DNA from: Xiphias gladius
Taxonomy: Eukaryota > Chordata > Actinopteri > Istiophoriformes > Xiphiidae
Assembly (NCBI RefSeq): GCF_016859285.1
Contig: NC_053409.1
Coordinates: forward strand, 24,213,476-24,277,475
DNA length: 64,000 nt
Reading direction: 5' to 3'
The position numbers and the translations under genes are program-made. The notes under the pieces were generated by a model, which saw only the letters and a list, made by a program, of their open reading frames with translations, searched no databases and had not been told where the DNA came from. Shown here one piece after another: positions 24,536-35,806 of this stretch (position 1 is its first letter; each line of letters begins with the position of its first letter).

Positions 24536-27500
24536 ATGCTTGAGTCTTTCCACATCTTCCCTATCATGAAAAAACAAGTGACGTTTGCAGAAAGTCGGAC
24601 GGTCCACAGGCTCCGTCAAGGCGAGGCTTTGCCACGGTAAAGTAATAATTTAATTCTAGTGCACGGCTGCAACAAATGTTCTCTCCTTATTATGTTTTCC
24701 AGCCCATGGGTGACATGACACTTTAATATTGCTCTTCCTGTTGCAGGAGAACTGCGATGAATGAGTCAGAAATGGGTAAGTGAAAATCCCACAGTGACGC
24801 TTAGTCAGCGCTAAAGAAAAGTATAAGCAGAAATAGAAAGGAGAAACCTGATTTACAACTGTGCTGGGTCGGCTTTTTATCCAGCGTGTTGAATCCACTG
24901 TATTCTGCCTATTTCTCTGTCTTTCATTGGCTCAGATTACACATGTACATACACAATCTCCCTGCTAAATGAACAAAATATGTCTAGTATCCTGTCTGCT
25001 GTGAAACCTGAGAGGCAGGCTTTGTATTGGGGACACGGGGCTGTGAGGAGATCGGTGGAGAAGAGGGGAAATCCTACACCTGAACCTGACCCCGGTCACG
25101 CCTGATAAGTTACAGGAAGAAAAACTCACTCGGGCTGTTTTCTAATTAGAAGCTCTTTGGTTTGGCAGTTTAACAGAGCCCGCATGCAAAACTCTGGTTT
25201 TGGCTCACGTGGACCGGAATACACACAAAACACTTCACCAGCCAAAGATGAGCTCTTAGACTGGAGGAGAATCTTTTAAATGAACTACTGAGCGACCTTA
25301 AACTTAACTTTTAAAGTGGTTGGTGTTGGGCTTAATGCCGCATTCACATCGTGTTGGGGGAAAAGCAATGATAGAGCGTCATACCACCTGTACTGCCTGT
25401 ACAACTTGCAGGCAGTACAGGTGGTATGACGTTCTTTAAGGTCACCAAACACCATGAACTGGCCACTGAGGCACAAGACTCCGTCTGTTTTCTCTCTGGC
25501 GACAGCATTGAAAGGCGCCGGCGCAAACCTCAGCGGTGGTTTGAAAATCAACCGACCATCGGCCGCGAGAATTGGACCCCAAAACCGACACGTGACAACG
25601 ACACAAATCCCTAAAACCATGACTGCAGCCCCGTTCTTGAAGGTAAACCATCGTGTCATTGTGCTCTATTTTGGATCTTGAACATTTTCCTTTACTTTAA
25701 AGTCCGTTGTGCTGCAAGTTTAGTTACCTTTGACTTCATGTTAGAACTTCAGCAACTGATGTAACCCAACGCTGTGCCATCCTGTGACTGAAACTAGCGA
25801 AAGGTCACGATACAATACAATTCAATGAAGCGCAGTGATACAAAGATGCCGTATCTGTGTCCGGCGTTCGGTGTGAGTCCCAGCCGGGGAAACCTGACCT
25901 CTGTTCGTCCCTCAGCACACAGCACTGACACCAGCGCAGAGGGAGTATCTGTACACCGTCGCAGCTTCCTACGGCACTGCACGCGTGCGCGACCTCATCA
26001 CCCAACACTATGTGAACGTGCTGCACAGGTGTATACGAGCAGGTGAGGTAAAAAAAAAAAAAAAAAGTGGACATGCTTTCTTCAAGCTGCTTTTGTCCCT
26101 CAAAAGACGATGGTTTTGATTTTTGGCTTCAAATCCGTTCATTATAGGTTTTTTTTACACTTTCTAACATCCTGACCTATAAAGCCCTGCAGGAGCAAGT
26201 GCTTGAGACCTTAAGACCTTATGTTTTTTCGTATATATCAGCAGAAATCCTATGTTTTTGTGGTTTCGGTTCCTTATCTGTTTACAGATTACCCAAATGA
26301 TTGGCTCAGAACTTTTTTTATATCACGGTCAACACACCTCCCACTTGTAATAAAACAGCTCCTTCTTTAGGAACCTTTCCGTCCAGACTCAAAACTTCTC
26401 CCTGTATCGGTTGGTTGGTTCAGCAGCTGTGTTTGGTTGTGTGTTTCTTCTTCTTCTGTTTGAGTTTTTATTTGGAAAAGATGTGCATACATATACACCT
26501 ATACCCACGTATACAGATGTGTACATTTATACTGACTTACACCATCTACAGATGTACATCTGTAAAAAAACAATTGGAAGTAAATAAACTGAAGGCAAAA
26601 CAGTGAGTGAGGAAGGAAAAACAAAGAAAAAGAATGTGCGTTCAGGGGTTGGATCTTACCAAATACGTGTCCACTTATTTGTGTCTCCAATTCTTCCTTT
26701 TACCCTGATTTATTGAAGAGGAACAAAAACAAACAAACAGATAATAACACTAAAGTAGCTAAAGAACTAAGGGGAAATTGTCTCATCCAACTGGTTCACT
26801 TAAAATCTGATTGAAATGGTGACATGTTTGTCTACATACAAACTTGTCTCGTTAAATTCTTCTTTACGTTACGTTAATTTCTGAATCACATTAAACCGAT
26901 TTCGTGTAATTGCTTTCTTACTTGCAATTAACAAAATATCTAACATATCTTTTTCCTACAACCAATTAATAGCATCCGGTCTCCTGCCCAAATGTCTCCA
27001 AGCAGAATTAGATCAGTTTTACTCGTTTCTTTTTATTGCCATGGTTTTTCAATGTTTTATCTCCACTCGTTGTATTTTTTAGTTTTCTTTTGACAGGCTA
27101 CAAATTCTAGCGTCTGTTAGTTCTTCTGATGTTTTCACTGCGTTTTGTAAAACATGTTGAGACACTTTTTTTTTTTTCAAATTTCGGCTGACAGAGACTA
27201 CCTCGGAGTGACGTCTGTAACCTCACCTGAGAGTGAGAGTGAAACGCATCCATCAAAAACATGATCAGAAGTTTCTTCCAGGGCAAAGCACAGGGGGAGG
27301 ATAAATACCGGTGCAAGACATCCTGGATATTATCATCACCATCACAAATGTTCAAGACTCTAGTTTCTTCTTCAGATAAGACAACTCTGGCGTTTTTTTT
27401 TTTTTTAAGACTGCTTCTAATGTGGAGTAATTTTGCAGAAAGTCTATTTCATTGTACCCCGTTTTGGGGCCCATTTAATCAAATAGATATAATTATTTCA

Positions 27501-27627
27501 TTCATATAAAACCATTCCTAAGTCGCGTTCAGTTGGTTCTTTGTTACCAGGAGCCAGGATCAGGCTGTCGGAGGAGGAGGAGGAGGAGAAAGGGGAGGAA
27601 GGAAGGACCGGACGATTCTCTGAGTGA
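24536..27627 (+). CDS. fam216a: FAM216A-like protein, five small exons
   Basis: Exons: 24536-24636, 24747-24775, 25506-25642, 25916-26042, 27551-27627. Phases (2, 1, 0, 1) match at each GT/AG junction, giving 156 aa; an in-frame ATG at 24566 would give 146 aa. Exon 4 encodes LTPAQREYLYTVAASYG followed by a Leu/Tyr-rich helix ending YVNVLHRCIRAG. This matches the conserved core of the FAM216 family (LTP-x-Q-x2-YL ... Y-x-x-VLQ). The preceding exon ends APFLK, as the human protein has PFL just before the core. The last exon adds an acidic Glu run (six GAG codons) and stops at 27625-27627. FAM216A flanks VPS29 tail to tail in mammals, as here. Function is unknown in the family. Exon 1 start and exon 5 are the least certain parts; the protein would be shorter than the human one. 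Confidence 0.72.
25373..25435. repeat. perfect inverted repeat (23-bp arms, 9-nt loop) in a fam216a intron
   Basis: The arms at 25377-25399 and 25409-25431 are exact reverse complements, separated by TACAACTTG. Four more pairs (one G.T) extend the stem outward to 25373/25435. It lies in the intron between exons 2 and 3 of the FAM216A-like gene. See findings for possible meanings. Confidence 0.95.
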
Positions 27628-28202
27628 ATGTTTGAGTTCGCTCTTTGTGGGACAACGGGAAGACGGCTCATTCTCACGTTTATGACTTTTTCTCCAATTT
27701 ATGACGCCACAGTAACTTTTTCAGGGTATCTGAAGGTCATGAAAAGTCTTAAAAAGCATTGATTTCAGTTTCCTAAAAAAAAAAAAAGAAAAGAAAAAGG
27801 GCAGGATGTCTTAACTGTTTTTTCTAGCACGCCTTGGGCAGGAATGTTGGTTATAAAATGTCTCTGTGTGTGATTTTTGCAAAAACTGGCACAAAAATCT
27901 CCAGTGTAATTGTTCGAGACCTCGGATTTCATGGAAAATTCATATATAGACCTTCACTTTTGTTACCCTGTATTGTACCACAAAGGTACCAAGTATTTAG
28001 AAAAAGGAAGGAAGGAAAGAAAACTTGGGAGTGTCATTTATTCCCCTTGTTCCCCATTGTCTTGTTTTCTTCTAAATTTAAGTACCTGTAGGAAACGGTC
28101 GGTGTTTCAGTGGTACCTGATTCAAACAAGAAAAAAAAAAAAAACAACAAAAAGACAAAACGCTGTAAACCATGTAAACAACAGATGGAGTGAAATTAGA
28201 TC

Positions 28203-28208
28203 TTTATT
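28203..28208 (-). terminator. polyadenylation signal of vps29
   Basis: TTTATT on + (AATAAA on -), about 420 bases past the vps29 stop codon. It leaves about 0.6 kb to the stop of the convergent fam216a gene. Confidence 0.6.
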
Positions 28209-28624
28209 GTGGAGAAAAAAAAAAAAAAAGACTGAAGGGTCGACTACATGAAGCTAAAGGCCTGTTGGTTGCATGTTGAGGGTATGACGAGGGCGAAAAT
28301 TAAAAAACAAAACAAAAACAAAAACCAAAAAAAACAAACCAGTAGACAGAAAATGGCACCAAATATTCCTTTTGATAACAAATACATGTGACATGATTGC
28401 ATTTTCTACAGTTACCAAATGCCAGCCCGGAATCAAGCAAATGCTGTTGGCATATAAACAATATAATACACAGGTCTTTTAGAGTTAGGTTAGTCAATAG
28501 TTGTTACGGGATTAACATTGTGGTGACTGTGGGGGGAGCTGCGGCCCCCTGGTGGAAAGGAATGAAATTACAAACTGAGCCACGTTAACCCAACTCTTCC
28601 CCTCTTCCTCCGTGCGACGTCCCT

Positions 28625-31600
28625 TTAAGACTTCTTGTACTCGATTCTCTCCACCTTCACGTCGTCGCCGATCAGCTGATAAACGTACGTCACCACCGTG
28701 GACGCCTGGATGTCCATTAATACAAAAGAGGGGATGATGTTGCTGTGAGGAGAGAGGACAGACGTGTTTCGGGTTAAGCCTTGTCCTGCACTCCTGACCT
28801 GCTCCTGGCTGTTCTGCGGATTCACCTGTTGTACTGTATGTCACACCGGAGGGGAGCTTCAGATGCTGTAAACATCTCTGTCTTGGTTCGAGTGGAATCA
28901 CTTGTGGTCATAAAATCAGTTTTTCCTCGAGAACAAGCCTTCCTTTTTCCTCTAATGTTTATTCTTGTAACTTCAGGAGAGTTACATGTATATCATCAGG
29001 GTTAGGGACGGTCTTTAATCTGCTGGTTTATGCCTTTTATTTTATTTTTGTAATTTCACTTTGATGACAGTATCCTCTGAATTTTCTACTGCCAGACTGT
29101 ACACCGACACAGTACTTATGTACTGATCTACTTTATCATATTCCTTGTATATTTGTACCTTTAACGGGAAACGGGTTTGGGGTTTGCTCTTTATATTGAA
29201 GTTAGCAGTGGTTCTTCAGTATGTTATCAGTCTTAACTGTTTTGTTGGTTTCTCTGTGGGAAGCCTGCCCTAGATTATACACTATTACACTGTAATTTCT
29301 AGTGTATATAGGATTCTGTAAGATTTTAGTCATTGTAATTGTCCTTTTTACATGGACTAGCTTTCACATTCAGGTGCCTCAGTAGATTTATACAGGACGT
29401 GATCTCTTTTGGTCTTCAAGCTCTGACGACGGCTCACTTGTGCCGAAATGTCTGCACTGCGTAACCGCTGCCTCTCTGGAGGCTTTTTTGCTCGGCCTGC
29501 TATCATTAAGACATCTTGTGCAGCCGAGCACACCTCCCTACAGTTTTGACCGTCTTTGTGTCTCTACCCACCACGACTTGCAGTGACGTTACTATTCACC
29601 GCTGACCCCTCTATGCAGTATATTGATGTTTTTCTTCATCAGTGATACCAGCTCCTGCGCACTTGTACATTTCTGGGAGCGAAGCAAATAATCACGCTGC
29701 TGCTCACATGGTCCAAAGTCTTATTTACTCTGCTCACAAGTGAACAATGTGATGTTTTCCTGCAGTTTTCTTGTCCAAGTCATCAATCAAAAATCCAAAT
29801 TAAAACTGAATTAAAATGGGTCAATAAAAAGTGAAAATTTAGTGAAGAGATGTAACTTGTGAGATATTCCATGACTGCTCCCATGTTTTTTTTGATTTCA
29901 TACTGGTATTAGATACGAGATGCATCCTAGAACAGGAATGAGAAGTCTTCTAAAACAAAGCTTTCCTCTAATATAACCATCAAGGATTGAGTCTGCGGGC
30001 CTGCAATGTCAACACAGCACGTTGTGAAAAAGCCAACAGAGCTTCACCGGCGTGACTGGCTCTCCTACCTTTCCAGTGCGCTGTAGGCTCCTGTGGCAGA
30101 ACCAGGGTTGATGTAGAACTTGTTTTCGTTCTCAAACGCCTCGAACTTGTGCGTGTGCCCGGAGATGAGGATGTCGACGTCCAGCTGTCTCTGGAGCAGT
30201 GCCAGGCTGGCCATGTCGCCCCAGGGGATCACCTGGTGGCCGTGGATGAGACCGATCTTAAACTGGCCCACTGTCACCACCTTCTGCTCTGGGTAGTTCA
30301 GGTTCTGAGAGGGGGCGAGAGGGAACATGTCAGGGCACAAAGCACAAGCGCAATGACATTTATTCACCGCTTTTTTCACCTGACAGTGCTATCTCTGTGA
30401 TAATACACTTGCTCTTAATGGTCTACTAATGAAAACTGTGATGTGCAGAGTAGAACTGCAATGATCAATTAGTGGATCAATAGGAAATTAATTGAAAACT
30501 ATTTTTATAACTGAATAACCGTTTGTCATTAAAGCAAAAATGCCAAACCTTTGATGGTTCTGATGTGAGAATTTTTAAGAATTTGTTGCTTTTATTTGTC
30601 ATGCATGATAATAAATGGAATATCTGACATTTTATATAGAGAAAATCAATCATTGATTAATTGAGAATTGGCAGATTAATCAATAATGAAATTAATTGAT
30701 AGCCGCAGCCCCTAGTGCACAGGTTTAACTAGACACACCAAACAGTGGAACCAGCTGCAGTGTCACAGGATTTAAGGATTTCTATTCTTAAATATCCCTG
30801 TTTATAATAATTCAATTTGCAAGGAGGAAGCCATTGTGATTTCATTACAGAGCGATAGGTCTTTTAGTACCGGCAAGAGATCCATTTCCTTCCTCCTTGC
30901 GATTAAATATTCAGGCACATAAATTATGATTTTTTTCTCTGTCTTTCCCCTCAGAGGCCCTCATTGGAAATTTTAATGGATTTAAACCAACAGTGGCATG
31001 TCTCCCACTGACTTAGATCTCTTCCAGACCGACTTGTGTCTACTTAGTTACTGATATATCCCTTTTGCACCCATACTGTCAGTCCAATTCATATCATACA
31101 TGGTGCTTGCCCTTAAACACCTCTTCTACATTTACCTCTTCTTTATCCCTTACCCTGATTAAGGCAACTAGGTTTCTTCTTTTCTTGTCGTACAGTCGAG
31201 TGTTATAATTACGGCAGTGTTTAAGAGCCATTTGCTAGGCATTAGATTCCTCTTTAACGAGGTTTCTGGATTATTCACTACATTAAATTTAAGACTTTTC
31301 AAGACCTTTTTTGATACCACACAAAACCCAATTTAATATCTTTTTTCAATGTCATACTGGTCAAAGAAAGAGGGAAAACTAGTAGGGATATTAAAGCCTA
31401 CAATTATTTATTAAGCTCATAAGTTTATCAACATTTGCATCACATTTTTTCAGTACTTCCTAGTATTATATAACAATAATTCTTAGTAATCAAGTTAATC
31501 AATTAACATTACCTGAACCCGGATAAGTGGTGGAAATAATAACTTAAATTAATAATTATCGATAATAATTACTTAATTTAAGTTCATTTCAGTTTGTGTT

Positions 31601-34600
31601 AAAAGGTCATTATGAGACTCGATCTTCCAAGGTACTGTAGCGTTAGTGGTGACAGTGTTTGCTGCAGGTCTGATGGTGCTGACTGAAACTCCACCAAAAA
31701 ACAAAAAGCCTCAACAGTTTCCTGCAGCACAATCCACGAGTTTCACTTGTAGTTTATAGATTTGTAACATCTCCTGACAACCTGCAACCACTTTTAAAAA
31801 AAAATTACAACTAATGTTACTGTCTATGGCAGACAAGAAAACATATTCAACATCTTTGTAAATTAATTTAAGTTTTTTGATACCTACTGGAGGAAACTGA
31901 TTTCAGTGCTTTCTAGGATTTTTTTTAAGACCAGCAGATACCCTGTGTACGTTGTCCAGAAACATATACAGACCTCATCAAAGTCTCCTCGGACTATGTG
32001 GACGTCTCCAGCGAGGGTTTTCAGGTAGTCATAGCTCTCCTTGGTGCAGAGGTTTCCTGTGCAGAGAATGTGCTGGATCTTCCCCGGGACCAACAGCTTC
32101 TTGAACTTGGCTGGCAGGGTGTTGCACCGATGGGGGATGTGCAGGTCACCTAACACCAGGACCAACTGATAACATTGCACACACACACACACACACACGC
32201 ACACATGTGCACGCACGCGCACACACACAAACACACCAATGAGCCCCGCGATTGTCCAGACTGTGTTGTGGCATCTGAACATTGAAAAAAGCAGTGGGCC
32301 CAGGATAGTGCCCTGCGGGATGCCGCAGGTCATTTTTGCAGCAGAGGACAGTGCACACATACTCCCTCATAACCACTGTACTCCTCTGTTAGTTATTATT
32401 CATTTGTCTTCCATTTTCTTAAAAAAATTCCAAAGAGTGTCCAGTTTTATGTTACTGCACCCGAACAACAGCACACTCCAGACTAATTTAGTACAGTGGA
32501 TAAACAGTAAATAAGCAATGTTTGTGAGTAAGAAGCTATATTGATTGTCTGAATTCAAACTGGGTTGTGAATGTTACCTCTTATTTATTCCGAAAAAAGA
32601 CCATAGTGGAAAAACATGTTTTGAATCAGCACAGTTGGATTTCAGACACTCAGTTACAGATACAGGACATACACATACAACAATGAGACACCAACAAACC
32701 TGAGGGTCTCATAATAAACATAAACCCCATAAAAAAACTTTAACTCCACTGGCCATCAGAAGTATGCGGTATATATTAATTGTAGTAGTCTGTTACTACT
32801 TAGGTGAGTAACAAACCAACATATTAAAGGTCCCATCGTACACCAAATATCAGTTTAGTTGAAAAACTGGTGCAAACAGTTGGTGAATTAAGAGACAAAC
32901 CAGGAGCTCTGAGTGAGGGACAAAAGTTGAATGTGTGCTATTATGGGATTTTTTTTTGTCACTTCATACATATGAATTGTCAAAGCACTGCTGGGTATTT
33001 CATCTGTTTGAGTGACTACATTTAAAATCGAAATTCATTTTTTCCTGGTAAAATAGGTCCTGTTTGGCTCTAACCTCAGCCAAGACTTGATAAAAATCAG
33101 GCCTTCTTCTAGCATCTGAATTGGAAAACCTACAGTCAGGAGGTTTGATTTGAGATAACAGGCATCATGAGTAGAGATTCCCAGAAAGAAAAATAATAAT
33201 AATTTTAATTTGTAAAACGTCTTCAGGAATATTAATTCTACGCTACCTGTGCAACAGACTTTTTAACAAGCTCTTTCAAACCAATATGGTTAGGTTTAGG
33301 TTTCCTGCTGTCCTAAATCTGTATTTATTTGGCTAAATTAGCAATTAGGAAGTTTTTCTTTAGGACAACAGCCGAGAGCAAGTGTAACTGAAGCATCGCA
33401 GCCTGCCGGGCACCAGATCACTGCGCTGCAGCTGCTGATTTAGCAGCGGCTGGTTGTGCTGTGAGATGCAGAAACAGCAGACCTCCACGGCTGTGCAATC
33501 CCAGCCCCATGTTAGTGTGCCAGACAGAAGAGTGAGCAGAAAACAGGGATCCAACACAGAGCGAGGGCACTTACCCGGTGACCAGCCTGGTTGATTGGAG
33601 ACACATAAGGAAGGGGGAGTGGGGAGGGGGGTGTGCGTGGAGAGAATGACACGAGGCATGATCAAAGATTGGGGAAAAAAATACAAAAAGAACAAAGAGA
33701 CAAGAAAGAGTTGGGACAAAAGGGGAAAACTGAAATTAGAAATTAAAAAAAGTGAATGGATTAAGTAGATAGATATTAATCATTCAAAACCAAATAAGAA
33801 AAGTTAAACAACAATGTGGTTGAATCAACTGTTAATGGTGGACGGTTAGTGATAATGACAAAGCAAAAATCCTGTGGTCACCTGGCTGATTGTGACAAAA
33901 TGCAAAATCATGTGGTGAAGCGACTTAAAGTGTTGACTGGAATTTAGTTATAATCAATCAACCACGCGGGTTTGAACTGAACCCAAACGTGTTGTTTCTA
34001 CACATATCTTCATTCAAACTAAAGCTGAAACGATTAGTCAGTCGGCAGAAAAGTAATCAGCAACTATTTTAGTAGTCGATTACACAGATAAAATGCCAAA
34101 AATTTGCTTGTTCCTGCTCCTCCATGTTAAGGGTTTTCTGTTTTTCTCTGTTTTATACAGTTGCAAATCGAATATTTTGGTGGTTTGAACTGTTGCGAAG
34201 ACAAAAAAAAGAAAGAAAAAGAAAGATACATAGAGAACTCAGGTTGGAGTCTGGAAAGCTGTGATGAGCATTTCATAAACTTAACAACTAATCTTTTAAT
34301 GGAGAAAGTCATTGGCAGATTAACTGATAATGAAAACAGCTTTTAATTGCAGCCCTGCTCCAAACTACCGTCCAGCCTGTGAAATATTCAGATGGGGAAA
34401 AAGAAAAACAGAGAGGATGAATGAATTACCGAGTGAATAACTTGCAGTTGTGGTCTAATGTAATTTGACATTTTTTTCTAACTAACACTCAAAAATGATT
34501 TAACGTTCAGTTCTTGTTAAATATGGAGTGGTACACATCATTAATGCTGCACAGGCAGGGTGCCTCACAAGATAGAGTAGCTGCTAGCCTGTTAGCCCTG

Positions 34601-34985
34601 ACAGCTAGCTGGTTGGCGAACAGGAAAAAGTGAAAACAATGTGGCGATATCGATAAAACAGACAACAAGAACGGCCGATGAATAAATACGACAAACTGAG
34701 AAACGACGGTGGTGATGAAACGAAAGTCCTGCATCTTGCTGAACTGGTTTTTGTAACTAAACTGCTCAGCTGTCATGTGACCGTTGATCCATCTCGGAAC
34801 GAAGCTTCACAAAAAAAAAAAAAAAAAAAAAAACATATTTAGACTCTGTGGACGCACTAAAAACCGCGATGTCGCCCTCCACACGTCCACGACTAGTATG
34901 ATAAAACGTCTTGCAAGCGACGTACTCGAAACGCGGGCTAGAAATGTGGGAAATCGTGGCCTTTTCGCCATTTCATACTCACCAT
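28625..34985 (-). CDS. vps29: VPS29, retromer complex subunit
   Basis: Coding exons in transcript order: 34985-34983 (ATG only), 32165-31974, 30304-30069, 28742-28625. They give exactly 182 aa, the usual length of vertebrate VPS29. The protein has a metallophosphoesterase-like fold: [26 protein letters not shown] and [12 protein letters not shown] are all present, and the C-terminus ends [16 protein letters not shown]29 docks on the VPS35 C-terminus within retromer on endosomes and recruits regulators such as TBC1D5 for cargo recycling; it is generally regarded as a scaffold and not an active phosphatase. The start codon is immediately followed by GTGAGT, so exon 1 contributes only Met, and exon 2 begins LVLVLGD. 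An optional 12-nt microexon (33586-33575) inserts AGHR to give 186 aa. fam216a lies convergently downstream and eif5 lies divergently upstream. The promoter should lie near 35.0 kb. Confidence 0.96.
30452..30713 (+). mobile_element. hAT-like non-autonomous element (family B)
   Basis: Starts AGAACTGCAATGATCAATTAG and ends AGCCGCAGCCCCT, an imperfect inverted terminal pair of the AGGGCTGCAAC type. The interior holds 'attgattaattgagaattgg'. It lies in vps29 intron sequence between exons 2 and 3. Confidence 0.65.
32177..32230. repeat. (CA)n microsatellite, interrupted
   Basis: CA/CG/TG-interrupted dinucleotide tract a few bases upstream (in transcript sense) of the vps29 exon 2 acceptor. Its transcript-sense TG/CG run forms part of the sequence leading into the acceptor. 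Confidence 0.9.
32240..32370 (-). mobile_element. reverse-transcriptase shard of a LINE
   Basis: The - strand reads [20 protein letters not shown], the classic PQG-x-LGPLLF motif of non-LTR reverse transcriptase domain 4. Only about 40 codons remain, in vps29 intron sequence beside the CA tract. Confidence 0.8.
33575..33586 (-). other. vps29: 12-nt cassette microexon of vps29 (AGHR)
   Basis: On the - strand a polypyrimidine tract (cccactcccccttcctt) leads to AACCAG, then GCTGGTCACCGG, then GTAAGTG. The 12 bases translate to Ala-Gly-His-Arg and are phase 0 on both sides, so inclusion converts M-LVLVLGD into M-AGHR-LVLVLGD. This is the N-terminus of the known 186-aa human VPS29 isoform. Both splice sites are strong. 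Usage in this species is inferred from conservation. Confidence 0.85.
34021..34355. mobile_element. hAT-like non-autonomous element (family B)
   Basis: Left end AAAGCTGAAACGATTAGTCAG, right end TTTTAATTGCAGCCCT; interior has 'aaaatgccaaaaatttgct'. It lies in the first vps29 intron. Two overlapping 61-codon frames inside it are repeat shadows. Confidence 0.65.
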
Positions 34986-35154
34986 CTTCTATTTTGCTGT
35001 CTCTCCGAGTCAAGTTAAGGAAGCACCTACGCATGTACAGCGTCACGCCGTCAGCCAATGAGAACAGAGGATTTCAGAGGTTGAGTCAAGCTGAATTTAA
35101 TACTTCCTTTTGCCCTTTCGGAGTAAAGCATGTACAACTTGACGCGCCACAGTG

Positions 35155-35470
35155 ATGCAAATTGAGCACAAAGAGATACAAAATGAGCATAAAAAATGTT
35201 CAAAGAGAGACTCAGTACGATTAAAAAAAGAGATGCAAAAGACTACTGAATTACTAATGGACTACAGAAAGGTGCAAGAGGACCAAAAAGAGACACAATT
35301 GGACCACAAAAAGATTAAAAACGAGCAGAAAGAGTCTCAGGACGATTACAAAGTGATGCAAAAGACTACAAAGACGACAAAAAATGACAGGATAGATGCC
35401 CACATTACCACAGAGAGAGGCCAAACAATCACAGAGAAACAAACCAACAAACAAAAATTACAAAGAGAAC
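35155..35470. repeat. degenerate minisatellite between vps29 and eif5
   Basis: Repeated short units such as 'aaagagatacaaaatgagc', 'aaagagacacaattggacc' and 'aaagagtctcaggacgat' recur at roughly 25-45 base spacing. The resulting Lys/Gln-rich frame (35152-35493) is a by-product of the A-rich unit. It lies between the vps29 and eif5 promoters. Confidence 0.6.
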
Positions 35471-35739
35471 AAAATTCCAACAGAAAGGAGTAAAACAAAC
35501 ACAATGAAATGCATAGAGAAGCAAAACAGGCGCGTCGTTTGTAGTCGTTCGCACCTCTTTCAGTGCCCTTATTATCCTCATTATTCTTCCAAGGTTAGAT
35601 TACATCTCTAACATTATTTCACGACTCCGAAAGACCATTTTGCTCATGTATCTCAAAAAAAACAAAAACAAACCAGTACGACCACAGCGGACGTTTAGTC
35701 TGAAACGTATGCTGCCACCGGAAGTAGCTAACCGCGTTG

Positions 35740-35806
35740 TAGCCGTCACCTTGACGTCGTCGGTAAAAGAGCCGTCAGTAGCAGCGTTTCGCAGAACATT
35801 CGAGAG
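35740..35806 (+). promoter_or_regulatory. eif5: probable noncoding exon 1 and core promoter of eif5
   Basis: A CpG-rich stretch ends in the donor CGAGAG|GTAAGG at 35806/35807, with no ATG between about 35770 and the donor. Spliced to the acceptor at 38421/38422 (TCTTTCAG) it would supply the 5' leader of eif5. A second donor at 36609/36610 (AAAACG|GTGAGT) could mark an alternative leader exon. Exact start sites are inferred. Confidence 0.5.

Noticed and set aside
25285..25659. 124-codon frame on the - strand
   Set aside because: Mirror of fam216a exon 3 and of the inverted repeat; no independent support.
35152..35493. Lys/Gln-rich 113-codon frame near eif5
   Set aside because: It is the reading of an A-rich degenerate tandem repeat; no splice or family support.
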